In this document: positions 33,765 to 42,063 of the stretch, piece after piece
Position numbering within the stretch: the first letter of the stretch is position 1
Layout: each line of letters begins with the position of its first letter
Origin: Ruminococcus_G sp050944415
Lineage (GTDB): Bacteria > Bacillota > Clostridia > Lachnospirales > Lachnospiraceae
DNA length: 64,000 nt
Assembly (NCBI GenBank): GCA_050944415.1
Contig: JBMNRA010000001.1
Location: 76,517 to 140,516, forward strand
Direction of reading: 5' to 3'
Notes under the pieces: generated by a model
Databases searched by the model: none
Told to the model about the DNA's origin: nothing
The model's input: only the letters and a program-made list of their open reading frames with translations
Position numbers and translations under genes: made by a program

Positions 33765-35054
33765 ATGAACGCAAATTTTATTCCCACCATATTCAGCATT
33801 CTGGGCGATATTATGAATCTGACTGCCGGATACTTTCTGATGAAATCCCTGGACTGCTGTCTGAAAAGAAGGAAAAGCAGACTGCTGTTTCTTCTGGGGC
33901 TTATCGGTTATGCGACGGTAGCTTCCATTATCGTCTACCCTCAGGATATGTGGAACATCACCATTATCGTACCCATATTCCTTCTTTTGAACTTTGCTTT
34001 ATATAAGGGCAGATGGACTGTCAAAATTTCACTGGTTCTGATCCTTTTGCCCATATCCTGCGCCATAAACTTTCTGGAAAGGGATATCGGCTCCCATATT
34101 TTTTTCCTGTTTTTTACAAGCGAAAATTTAATGGCAAACACCGTGATTTCCACCCTTTCTTTTCTCCCGGTCGTCTTCTTCTGGGCGCTTTTCTATTTCT
34201 TTTTCGGAAAATTTTTCCGAAAAATTTACGATACCTTTACTGACCGGACCTGGGTTATCATCGATATTGTATGCGCCGCTTCTTTTGTGGGGATTTTCAG
34301 CTGCATCTATCTGTCGCCATTTTTTGCTTCCCAGGCTGTCTGGCCCTGTATGGTCGCATGCATCGCGACCAATATGGGAATTATCCGTCTGGCCGCCTAT
34401 CTGGCTGACGGAATTTTCGCTGATATGGAACGGAAAAACCTGCAGCTGCAGAAAAATTATTACGAAGAACTGGAACGCAATCAGAATCAGATCCGGAAAT
34501 TCCGTCATGACATGAATAACCACCTGTCTGTCATCAGCCAGTTTCTGCAGAAAAAAGATATTCCCAACGCCCTGACTTATTTTGAAAAAATGGCAGGCAG
34601 CATACAGAGCGCCAACCGGAAATTCTGTGAAAACAGTGTGGTGAACGCGGTATTAAACTCTAAATACCAGAGAATGACGGAATACGGCATCGATGTTTTT
34701 TTCAATATCAGCATTGACAACATGGTACTGATCGACGATGTCAGTCTCTGCACCATATTTGCCAACACACTGGATAACGCCATCGAAGCCTGCCGGAAAA
34801 TCAGTCAGCCGGATAAACGGTGGCTCCGTCTGAAATGCCGCTATACAGAAAACGGATATTTCAGTTTTGAGCTGGAAAATTCCAAAGAAAATAAAATTAC
34901 AATGCAGAAAGGTAAATATATTTCAGATAAAGAAGACAAACGGATTCACGGAATCGGAATCTCCTCAGTAAAAGAAGTGACAGACAGATATGAAGGAACC
35001 CTGGACATTTCTCATGACCAGAATTCCTTCAAAGTGGTTATATTGATCGGATAA
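33765..35054 (+). CDS. GHKL-type sensor histidine kinase
   Basis: 429-residue kinase of the AgrC/VirS-like group. The N-terminal half has about six membrane helices (residues 5-215). The phosphoacceptor region is IRKFRHDMNNHLSVISQFL, with His in the RHDxxNH motif, followed by an ATP-binding domain with the N box (FANTLDNAIEACRK) and G box (IHGIGISSVKEV). The partner is the LytTR regulator immediately upstream. Such kinases often sense peptides directly; together with the divergent BceAB-like transporter this suggests a peptide response. It is convergent with the sugar ABC permease gene, with only four bases between the stops. Confidence 0.92.
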   Translation: MNANFIPTIFSILGDIMNLTAGYFLMKSLDCCLKRRKSRLLFLLGLIGYATVASIIVYPQDMWNITIIVPIFLLLNFALYKGRWTVKISLVLILLPISCAINFLERDIGSHIFFLFFTSENLMANTVISTLSFLPVVFFWALFYFFFGKFFRKIYDTFTDRTWVIIDIVCAASFVGIFSCIYLSPFFASQAVWPCMVACIATNMGIIRLAAYLADGIFADMERKNLQLQKNYYEELERNQNQIRKFRHDMNNHLSVISQFLQKKDIPNALTYFEKMAGSIQSANRKFCENSVVNAVLNSKYQRMTEYGIDVFFNISIDNMVLIDDVSLCTIFANTLDNAIEACRKISQPDKRWLRLKCRYTENGYFSFELENSKENKITMQKGKYISDKEDKRIHGIGISSVKEVTDRYEGTLDISHDQNSFKVVILIG

Positions 35055-35058
35055 TGAT

Positions 35059-36162
35059 TTATCCTTTCTTTTTATTGGATGTGGCGTCGATGACCACTGC
35101 TGCCAGAATGATCAGGCCTTTGAAAATCAGCTGCATATTGGAAGATACATTCAGCAGTGAAAGCATATTGTTGAGAACACCGATCAGCAGTACGCCGATG
35201 ATAGTTCCTGTCAGTTTTCCGCTTCCTCCTGACATGCTGGTTCCGCCGATGACTACCGCCGCAATGGCGTCCAGTTCATAGTTAGTGCCAATCAGAGGAG
35301 ATCCGGTTCCCAGGCGGCCTGCCGTCATAATGCCTCCCAGTGCGGCCATCAGAGTACAAAGCAAATAGCTTAAAATTACGACTTTATTTACATTGATGCC
35401 GGAAAGTCTGGCTGCTACAATATTGCCGCCGCTGGCATATACATTCTTGCCGAATACAGTGGAGCCAAGCACAAAGATAAAAACAAACAGCAGCACAGCC
35501 ATAATGGTTACCAGAATGGAAAGTCCATTCACCTGGCTGGTAATGTAAGCGGCATATCCAATGATAGCCAGTCCCAGAATCCGGAAAACAATACCTTTTT
35601 TCTTCTTTTTTAGGTCTCTGATCATGGTATACACAATATATACCGCCATCAGTATAAAGATTACAGCACATACCGGAAATGGAACATTACCGCTGCCCAG
35701 TACGGTAACCGCATCGTTGCTGATGGAAATTGCCGTACTTCCGGTTACCGTCAACGCGACACCCTTACAAATGGTCTGGCCTGCCAGAGTTACGATGAAG
35801 GCCGGAATTCCCAGTCGTGTAATAAACCATCCGTACACTCCGCCCAAAGCACAGCCAAACAGAAGTACGATAATCACCGACGGTATAAAGCCCGCTACCG
35901 GTATCAGATAGGCAAAAATAACTCCTGTCAGCGCCACAACGGCGCCGGGAGAAAGATCAATACCTCCCAGAAGGATAACAAACTGCATACCTATGGCCAG
36001 AACGCCCTGAACCGCAATCTGCTTTGCCACATTCATAATGTTAATGGGATATAAAAAAGTGCTGCTGAGTACTGCTGAAACAATCAGCAGAATAATCAAT
36101 CCAATACCTGAGGCATAATTCTGCCATTTAAATTTATTCTCTTTCGCTGCTGTTTTATCCAT
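35059..36162 (-). CDS. Sugar ABC transporter permease (RbsC/MglC type)
   Basis: 367-residue permease with about ten helices. The motifs GGIDLSPGAVVALTGVI and AGRLGTGSPLIGTNYELDAI, then AAVVIGGTSMSGGSGKLTGT, are the signature of the BPD_transp_2 family that imports ribose, galactose, xylose and inositol. An insertion with Lys-rich KKKKKG around residue 195 is a cytoplasmic loop. The start follows GGAGGG and overlaps the ATPase stop by eight bases. It is the last gene of a substrate-binding protein, ATPase, permease operon. Confidence 0.92.
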   Translation of the reverse strand: MDKTAAKENKFKWQNYASGIGLIILLIVSAVLSSTFLYPINIMNVAKQIAVQGVLAIGMQFVILLGGIDLSPGAVVALTGVIFAYLIPVAGFIPSVIIVLLFGCALGGVYGWFITRLGIPAFIVTLAGQTICKGVALTVTGSTAISISNDAVTVLGSGNVPFPVCAVIFILMAVYIVYTMIRDLKKKKKGIVFRILGLAIIGYAAYITSQVNGLSILVTIMAVLLFVFIFVLGSTVFGKNVYASGGNIVAARLSGINVNKVVILSYLLCTLMAALGGIMTAGRLGTGSPLIGTNYELDAIAAVVIGGTSMSGGSGKLTGTIIGVLLIGVLNNMLSLLNVSSNMQLIFKGLIILAAVVIDATSNKKKG

Positions 36163-37687
36163 GACTTCTTCCCTCCATTGCGTACCTTACTAATAATTCT
36201 TCTGTAGCTTCGCGGCTTGATATTTCTCCCGCAATCTGCCCTTCCCTCATTACCAGAACCCGATCACTGATCCCCAGAACTTCCGGTATTTCCGATGAAA
36301 CGACGATGATTCCCACGCCGGCGTCCGCCAGCTCCTGCAGGATGTAATAGATTTCCTTTTTCGCTCCCACGTCAATTCCCCGGGTCGGTTCATCCAGAAT
36401 CAGAATCCTTGGATTGGTCAGAAGCCATTTGCTCAAAACTACCTTCTGCTGATTTCCTCCGGACAGGCTGCTGACTGCCGCGTCCAGGCTGCTGAGCTTT
36501 ATTTTCAGTTTCTCCACCATTGACTCCGCCGCTTCTTCTTCTTTTTCAAAATCTCTCCTGAAATGTTTCCATGCATATTTTCTCAAAGAAGCCAGTACAA
36601 TATTGTCCTGAATACTGTGGATGGTAACCAGTCCGGAATTTCTCCGGTCCTCTGTCAGAAGGCCGATTCCTTCCCGGATGGCATCCTGGGTCGAATGAAT
36701 ATTTACTTCTTTTCCGTCTATCAGTATTTTCCCCGTACTGGGTATATAATCTCCTTCAAAGACAGAAGTAACCAGTTCCGTACGCCCGGCTCCCACCAGA
36801 CCGTAGATTCCGAGGATTTCCCCGGGCCTTAAAGAAAGATTGGCGTCCTTTACGATTTTCTTATCGCTTCCTTTTTCCGCGTAGACGTTCCAGTCTTTGA
36901 TTTCCAAAACAGGTTTTTTCTCTTTATACTCCATGCTGGTTTTGGGCGCGTACATATCTTTCAATTCACGCCCGATCATCCAGCTGATCAGCGTATCCTT
37001 GGTAACTTCTGTGGTCTTTCCTTCATTTACATATTTCCCGTCTTTTAATATTGCCACCCGGTCGCAGATTTCATAAATTTCGTCCATTTTGTGAGTTACA
37101 TAAATCATGGTTATGTTTTCTTTTTTCAGTCTCCTCATAACTTCAAACAGCGTTTGCACTTCGCTGCTGGTAAGGGAGCTGGTGGCTTCGTCAAAGATAA
37201 TGGTATGCGGATTTCTGGAAATGGCTTTGGCAATTTCCACCATCTGCTGCATGCTGATGGACAGTTCTTTTAATTTTACATCAGGATCAATCTCCACTCC
37301 CAGACGCTCCATGGCGTCACGGGCCGTTTTTTCCATGGCCGCCACATCAACCTTTCCCCTTTTATTGGGCATATTTCCCAGACTGATATTTTCTGCTACT
37401 GTCATATCTCTGACCAGGTTCAGTTCCTGATGTACCATCACAACACCGGATTTTTCAGCATCCAGTGTATTGGCAAACCGTACTTCTTTTCCTTCCAGTT
37501 TGATAGTTCCTTCGTAAGTACCATAGGGATACACCCCCACAAAAACTTTACCCAATGTGGATTTCCCGGCGCCGTTCTCTCCGCACAACGCCACAATATC
37601 ACCTCTGTTTATTTTCAGGCTGACAGAATCAAGCGCTACAGTGCCGGGAAACTTTTTTGTAATATTTTCAAATTCGATAAACGACAT
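36155..37687 (-). CDS. Sugar ABC transporter ATP-binding protein (RbsA/MglA type)
   Basis: 510-residue double ATPase typical of CUT2 sugar importers. The first cassette has Walker A GENGAGKST, signature LSISMQQMVEIAKA and Walker B IIFDEATSSL. The second has the weak Walker A GLVGAGRTE usual for this family, signature LSGGNQQKVVLSKW and Walker B LILDEPTRGIDVG. The start chosen has AAGGA about ten bases upstream; a longer frame would include residues unlike the family. It energises the adjacent permease and uses the lipoprotein encoded upstream. Confidence 0.93.
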   Translation of the reverse strand: MSFIEFENITKKFPGTVALDSVSLKINRGDIVALCGENGAGKSTLGKVFVGVYPYGTYEGTIKLEGKEVRFANTLDAEKSGVVMVHQELNLVRDMTVAENISLGNMPNKRGKVDVAAMEKTARDAMERLGVEIDPDVKLKELSISMQQMVEIAKAISRNPHTIIFDEATSSLTSSEVQTLFEVMRRLKKENITMIYVTHKMDEIYEICDRVAILKDGKYVNEGKTTEVTKDTLISWMIGRELKDMYAPKTSMEYKEKKPVLEIKDWNVYAEKGSDKKIVKDANLSLRPGEILGIYGLVGAGRTELVTSVFEGDYIPSTGKILIDGKEVNIHSTQDAIREGIGLLTEDRRNSGLVTIHSIQDNIVLASLRKYAWKHFRRDFEKEEEAAESMVEKLKIKLSSLDAAVSSLSGGNQQKVVLSKWLLTNPRILILDEPTRGIDVGAKKEIYYILQELADAGVGIIVVSSEIPEVLGISDRVLVMREGQIAGEISSREATEELLVRYAMEGRSHG

Positions 37688-37774
37688 TTTCTGCCCGTCC
37701 TTTCCTGATAACAATCCCCTTAGTGTAATTTGGAGATGCATCTTATAATGACGCATCTCCAAACAAACCTTTCA

Positions 37775-38818
37775 TTATTTAAACAAATCCGGATAACGGC
37801 TGGAACTGAATTCTTCTACGTTATCTGAACTTACCACTGTAATGGGAGCATACCACACCTTAATGCCATCTACTTCCTGAGTATCCGGAATCTCTTCCCC
37901 ATTTGCCAGCATCTGGGCAGCTTCCATCAGGAATTCTCCCTGAGCCTCTGTTCCTTTATGAACCGTTATCGCCTGGTAGCCGTCTACGATATACTTCACC
38001 ATTTCTTCCTCATGGTCGCCGCCGATAAACCACATCTGATCCACCAGCCCTGCATTTTCCGCCGCCTTTAAAGCGCCCATGGTAATCTGATCATTATTTC
38101 CGAATACCGCCTGAATATTTCCATTATTAACAGAAATGGCGTCTTCCATAAAAGACATACCTTTATCACGGGCCCAGTTCTGACAGTACTGTTCATACAC
38201 CAGTGTTAGATTATCATATTTGGCAACCTGATCCCGCACACCTGCTGAAATGGACTCCGCTACTTCGTCGCCCTGGGTTCCGGAAAGCAGCACCACATTG
38301 GCCGGCTCTTCTGTACCCCATCTTTCCACAAAAGCTTCCACCTGCTGTACGCCCACATCGTAGGAATCCGCTGTTACCCAGAGATCCGGGGTGAAATCGT
38401 CAATTAACGCCTCAATGATAATCACCGGGATACCCTGTTCCTGTACGCTGGTAACCGTATCAGACATAGATTTCTGATCAGCCGCTTCCACAATCATAAC
38501 ATCCGTTCCGGAAGCGACAAAATTTTCGATCTGGCTTTTCTGCACTGCTACGTCGATGTTACAGTCCTGCCAGGTCAGATCAATTCCCAGCTCATCCGCT
38601 TTCTTCTGAGCGTTGTCACGCATAGTAATGTAAACGGAATCCTGAAGTGTTCTGGTTGCCGCGCCTACTTTTAACGTATCGCTCCCTGAACTCCCCTCTT
38701 CCTGACCTGTTTCTTCTCCGGATGTACCCTGTCCGCCGTCTGCAGCACCGCAGCCGCTTACTGAGGTCACAATCAATGACATAACCAATAAACCTGCAGC
38801 CAGAATCTTTTTCTTCAT
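37775..38818 (-). CDS. Sugar ABC transporter substrate-binding lipoprotein
   Basis: 347-residue lipoprotein with lipobox VSGC and a Gly/Ser/Glu-rich linker, then a periplasmic-binding fold of the type used for ribose and galactose (Peripla_BP_4): NAQKKADELGIDLTW, QKSQIENFVASGTDVMIV, IQAVFGNNDQITMGALKA. The start follows AAGGAGG by six bases. It is the first gene of the three-gene transporter operon; its promoter carries two 21-base-spaced direct repeats that look like a site for the YesN-type regulator encoded at 44.6-46.2 kb, and an AT-rich palindrome. The ligand is a sugar or polyol of unknown identity. Confidence 0.92.
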   Translation of the reverse strand: MKKKILAAGLLVMSLIVTSVSGCGAADGGQGTSGEETGQEEGSSGSDTLKVGAATRTLQDSVYITMRDNAQKKADELGIDLTWQDCNIDVAVQKSQIENFVASGTDVMIVEAADQKSMSDTVTSVQEQGIPVIIIEALIDDFTPDLWVTADSYDVGVQQVEAFVERWGTEEPANVVLLSGTQGDEVAESISAGVRDQVAKYDNLTLVYEQYCQNWARDKGMSFMEDAISVNNGNIQAVFGNNDQITMGALKAAENAGLVDQMWFIGGDHEEEMVKYIVDGYQAITVHKGTEAQGEFLMEAAQMLANGEEIPDTQEVDGIKVWYAPITVVSSDNVEEFSSSRYPDLFK

Positions 38819-38856
38819 ACTATTCCTCCTTTGCATCACCAGCTGTCCGCCGAATT

Positions 38857-38954
38857 GATATATTAATATTTTGTTTGGATGATTTTATTATAATTGATTT
38901 CTTTTTCTTTACAAGGTGACTGTATTTACATTAAGTGGGACTGTATTTACATTA
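38857..38954 (-). promoter_or_regulatory. Promoter of the sugar ABC operon with direct repeats and AT-rich palindrome
   Basis: On the minus strand TTGTAA (38909-38914) and TATAAT are spaced 16 bases apart. Immediately upstream are two copies of a 16-base sequence (GACTGTATTTACATTA on the plus strand) at 38918-38933 and 38939-38954, 21 bases apart; the second runs into the end of the oxidoreductase gene. This spacing next to the -35 is usual for AraC-type activators. Downstream, 38857-38871 holds GATATATTAATATTT, a weaker match to the palindrome found at 46.9, 54.2 and 55.4 kb. Confidence 0.65.
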
Positions 38955-40023
38955 TCCGGGGACGCTCGCAATCTGTCTGTAAAATTACCGGCCGCTCCCT
39001 CCGGCTGCTGCTCAGAAAAGCATGCATGATCTCCAATACGTGAACCGCCATGGTATCAGAAGCCCGATGAGGCTGATTTTCCCGTATACTTCTGACCATA
39101 TCCGCCAGACCAAGCCCTCTCGCGTTCTCTTCATACCCGGGAACCAGCGGAATCTTTCGGAACTGGTCTTCTCCTTTTTTCAAAAGAAGGACGTCTCCGC
39201 CGAACCGGTCAGGATCCGGAAGTCTTAAACTCCCCTCTGTTCCGTATATTTCAATAAATGGATGACTGTGTCCCCAGATATCAAAACTGATGGTTACCGA
39301 TGCCAGAACACCGCTTTGAAAACGAATCGTTCCTGTCACGTGAGTAGGCGTCTCCACCGGAAATCTTTCTCCGAAATGAGGTCCCGGGCAGGTACAGATC
39401 CTCTCCTTAAATCCCCTGGAAGCCATAGCGGAAACCATTTCCACCGGACCCAGAAGGGTAACAAGTGCAGAAAAATAATAGGGCCCGTAGTCAAATACCG
39501 GCCCTGCGCCATACTGATAAAGAAAAGCCGGATTCGGATGTTCATGTTCCGGGCCGTGCCAGCCAAAAAAGACAGACGCGGACAAGGGACTTCCGATCAC
39601 TCCTTCATCCAGAATCTTCCTCCCTGTTTGCACTGCCGCTCCCAGAACAGTGTCCGGAGCGCAGCCCAGACGCAGCCTCTTTTCCCCGGTCAGCGCCTGT
39701 AATTCCCTTGCCTGCTCCATTTCCAGGCAGACCGGCTTTTCTGAATAGACATGTTTCCCCTTATTCAAAGCTTTTTTCGTAATTTCATAATGGGCATCCG
39801 GCGTAGTGAGATTCAAAACCACCTCTACTTTCGAATCTTCCAGCAATTCCTCCGTGGAGCATACTTTTGGAATTTTGTATTTCTCCGCCAGTTTTTCCGC
39901 GCTCTTCTTTCTTCTGGAGGCACATGCAGTTACACAAAGCTGGGGAAATAAATTCCCCAGATTCCGCATGTAAATATCGCTGACGTTGCCGCATCCGATA
40001 ACCCCCACCGCTGTCCGTTTCAT
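38947..40023 (-). CDS. Gfo/Idh/MocA-family oxidoreductase
   Basis: 358-residue NAD(P)-dependent sugar or polyol dehydrogenase. The Rossmann motif VIGCGNVSDIY is at the N-terminus and the EKP motif (VYSEKPVCLEM) near residue 95. A long C-terminal domain follows, with GPYYFSALVTLLGPVEMVSA matching the family's substrate-site strand. The start has a GGGGGGGAC run rather than a clean AGGAGG. The gene lies 14 bases after the alcohol dehydrogenase-like gene. Together they could interconvert a sugar and its keto form, for a substrate taken up by the neighbouring ABC systems. The substrate is unknown. Confidence 0.87.
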   Translation of the reverse strand: MKRTAVGVIGCGNVSDIYMRNLGNLFPQLCVTACASRRKKSAEKLAEKYKIPKVCSTEELLEDSKVEVVLNLTTPDAHYEITKKALNKGKHVYSEKPVCLEMEQARELQALTGEKRLRLGCAPDTVLGAAVQTGRKILDEGVIGSPLSASVFFGWHGPEHEHPNPAFLYQYGAGPVFDYGPYYFSALVTLLGPVEMVSAMASRGFKERICTCPGPHFGERFPVETPTHVTGTIRFQSGVLASVTISFDIWGHSHPFIEIYGTEGSLRLPDPDRFGGDVLLLKKGEDQFRKIPLVPGYEENARGLGLADMVRSIRENQPHRASDTMAVHVLEIMHAFLSSSRRERPVILQTDCERPRIM

Positions 40024-40037
40024 AAGACGTCCCCCCC

Positions 40038-41000
40038 TTAAAATGTAATCACGCCTTTAATATAACCGTCTTCATGGTTATATGCCGTCATCAGCATCTT
40101 CTGAATATCATGGTAATCCATAATATGGGTAACCAGATCACGCTGATCAAAGACCCCTGCCTTTACCAGCTTCTCTGTTTTTTTCGCCTGAAGGGGAAAA
40201 TGGGGATCCCGCGCGTCCGAAGTATTGATGATCCCGATTCCCCGCAGATGCCATGGCGTACCGTTTACGGTCCGTTCTCCCCGATGCCAGGCGAAATTGG
40301 AAATCGTCCCGCTGGTTTTTACCAGATCACAGGCCAGAGATAACCCCGCCTGAGATCCGGAGCATTCCACTACAATATCAAAGCCGCCCTGCTCTGTAAA
40401 GGACTGGATCGCCGCTTTTCCTTCCTCAGAATCCGAACGATAGCATGCATCAGCCCCGTATTTTTCTGCCAGCTTCAATTTATTTTCATCCAAATCGAAA
40501 CAAACCAGCCGGCCGATCAGACTGTGCCGGAAAGCCTGCACATTTAAGAGCCCCATATATCCGCAGCCGATGATCGCCACATCGTCTCCCGGGTGTATCC
40601 GGATACAGTTAATTCCGCTTACCACGCAGGCGGCCGGCTCACAGATATAATAAGGGAAATCTTCTTCTGCGATTTCCGGCAGGTGAGCCGCACGATCCGC
40701 GGAAATATTAATCACCTGCGCAAGTTCCGGTCCTCCCTCAATGCAGAATACCTGATCCCCTATGGAAAATCCGGAAACCTCTTCCCCCATGCCGATGACG
40801 ATTCCCACAGCTTCATGCCCAAACCGGAAAGGAAACGGCTCCGAAGTATCTCTTCCCTGAAACAAATAGGAGTCCCAGGCACAGATTCCACAGGCTTTCA
40901 CCTGGATCTGAAGTTCGCTGCTCTTCGGTTCATCTATTTCCACCTGCCTGATTTCCGCCTGTTTTTCAGAAACAATGTAACACGCATCTACTGTTTTCAT
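40038..41000 (-). CDS. Zinc-dependent alcohol/polyol dehydrogenase (MDR family)
   Basis: 320-residue medium-chain dehydrogenase. The N-terminal catalytic domain has CGICAWDSYLFQGR, with Cys as first zinc ligand, and RFGHEAVGIVIGMG with the GHE motif. The structural-zinc cysteines of longer relatives are absent, as in the shorter sorbitol-like group. The NAD-binding motif is IIGCGYMGLLNVQA, followed by an acidic residue in VCFDLDENK that fits NAD preference. The start follows AAGGAGG. The gene is followed 14 bases later by the Gfo/Idh/MocA gene. Probably oxidises a sugar alcohol. Confidence 0.88.
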   Translation of the reverse strand: MKTVDACYIVSEKQAEIRQVEIDEPKSSELQIQVKACGICAWDSYLFQGRDTSEPFPFRFGHEAVGIVIGMGEEVSGFSIGDQVFCIEGGPELAQVINISADRAAHLPEIAEEDFPYYICEPAACVVSGINCIRIHPGDDVAIIGCGYMGLLNVQAFRHSLIGRLVCFDLDENKLKLAEKYGADACYRSDSEEGKAAIQSFTEQGGFDIVVECSGSQAGLSLACDLVKTSGTISNFAWHRGERTVNGTPWHLRGIGIINTSDARDPHFPLQAKKTEKLVKAGVFDQRDLVTHIMDYHDIQKMLMTAYNHEDGYIKGVITF

Positions 41001-41100
41001 TTTCTTTCCTCCTTGCTGCTTCTTTATTTTCGTGATTTCATTTTATCTGTCCTGTATTTTCACAACAAGGCGGTCATATTCAGGTTTAGTCAGATTACAT

Positions 41101-42063
41101 TCATATCCTGGTATTTTCCATCCGTTGTCTTCTACGCCTTCTGTAAAAATCATAACCAAAAGACAGCAGAAGCAGAGAACCGTTTAAAAGATTCCGATAA
41201 TGAACACCGTAAGAAGTCATAAGATTGATGTAAGACAGACCGGAAAGCGAAAGGATCATCAGAAATACTCCGGAAATTCTGCCGGTTCCTCCCCTGATGC
41301 TGATTCCTCCCAGAAGCCCCGCAGTAATGGCGGCAACAGCGATTTCATCGCCCATTCCGGTATAGGCAGAGCCCAGGCGCGAGGTATGGATCAGCGTTCC
41401 TGCCGCTACCGTAAATCCGTAAAATACCGATGCCAGCAGCTTCACTTTTGTCACATTAATTCCCGACAGGCTTGCCGCTGTGGAATTGCTTCCCACCGCA
41501 TAGATATAACGTCCAGGATAAGTTTTATGCATCAGGAAAAAAGCTCCCGCCGCCATAATACATGCAATAAGAAACTGCAGGGAAACAGGGCCCAGATATC
41601 TTGTGCCTATATAGCGAAAAGTCTGATCATAAATCAGGACAGGCCTGGCCGTTCCCATCAGATCCACAATTCCCTGATACAGTGTCATCATTCCGATACT
41701 GATCAGCAGCATAGGAAGCTTCCACCATACAGCCAGCAGCATATGCAGAAAATTCAGACTGATGCCAAGGGCAATGGCTGTGACAATTACTATCCATGCC
41801 GGAATTTCTTTCTCCGTCAGCATCCTGGCGCATAAAATTCCAATCAGCGATACCTGAGAGCCTACGGAAATATCCACAGATCCGGAAATCATCAGCACTG
41901 CCATTCCCATGGTAACAGTTATGATATAGGCATTCTGTGTAAGAATATTCATTATAATTTTCGCCGATATGGGATAGTCGGAACAAAAAAATAAGATCAG
42001 CAGCACGCTCAGCAAAACAACCAGACTGAAATACTGTTCTATAAAATTTCTACATTTCTTCAT
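41101..42063 (-). CDS. ABC transporter permease, sugar type
   Basis: 320-residue permease with about eight to nine helices of the BPD_transp_2 family, shown by the motifs MISGSVDISVGSQVSLIGIL, ASLSGINVTKVKLL and ITAGLLGGISIRGGTGRISG. It is shorter than the permease at 35-36 kb and clearly a different gene. The start overlaps the end of the degenerate ATPase gene by 14 bases. No substrate-binding protein is encoded with this pair, so it may share the lipoprotein encoded at 37.8-38.8 kb. A tract of Arg (RRRRRQ) near the C-terminus marks the cytoplasmic end. Confidence 0.88.
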   Translation of the reverse strand: MKKCRNFIEQYFSLVVLLSVLLILFFCSDYPISAKIIMNILTQNAYIITVTMGMAVLMISGSVDISVGSQVSLIGILCARMLTEKEIPAWIVIVTAIALGISLNFLHMLLAVWWKLPMLLISIGMMTLYQGIVDLMGTARPVLIYDQTFRYIGTRYLGPVSLQFLIACIMAAGAFFLMHKTYPGRYIYAVGSNSTAASLSGINVTKVKLLASVFYGFTVAAGTLIHTSRLGSAYTGMGDEIAVAAITAGLLGGISIRGGTGRISGVFLMILSLSGLSYINLMTSYGVHYRNLLNGSLLLLSFGYDFYRRRRRQRMENTRI

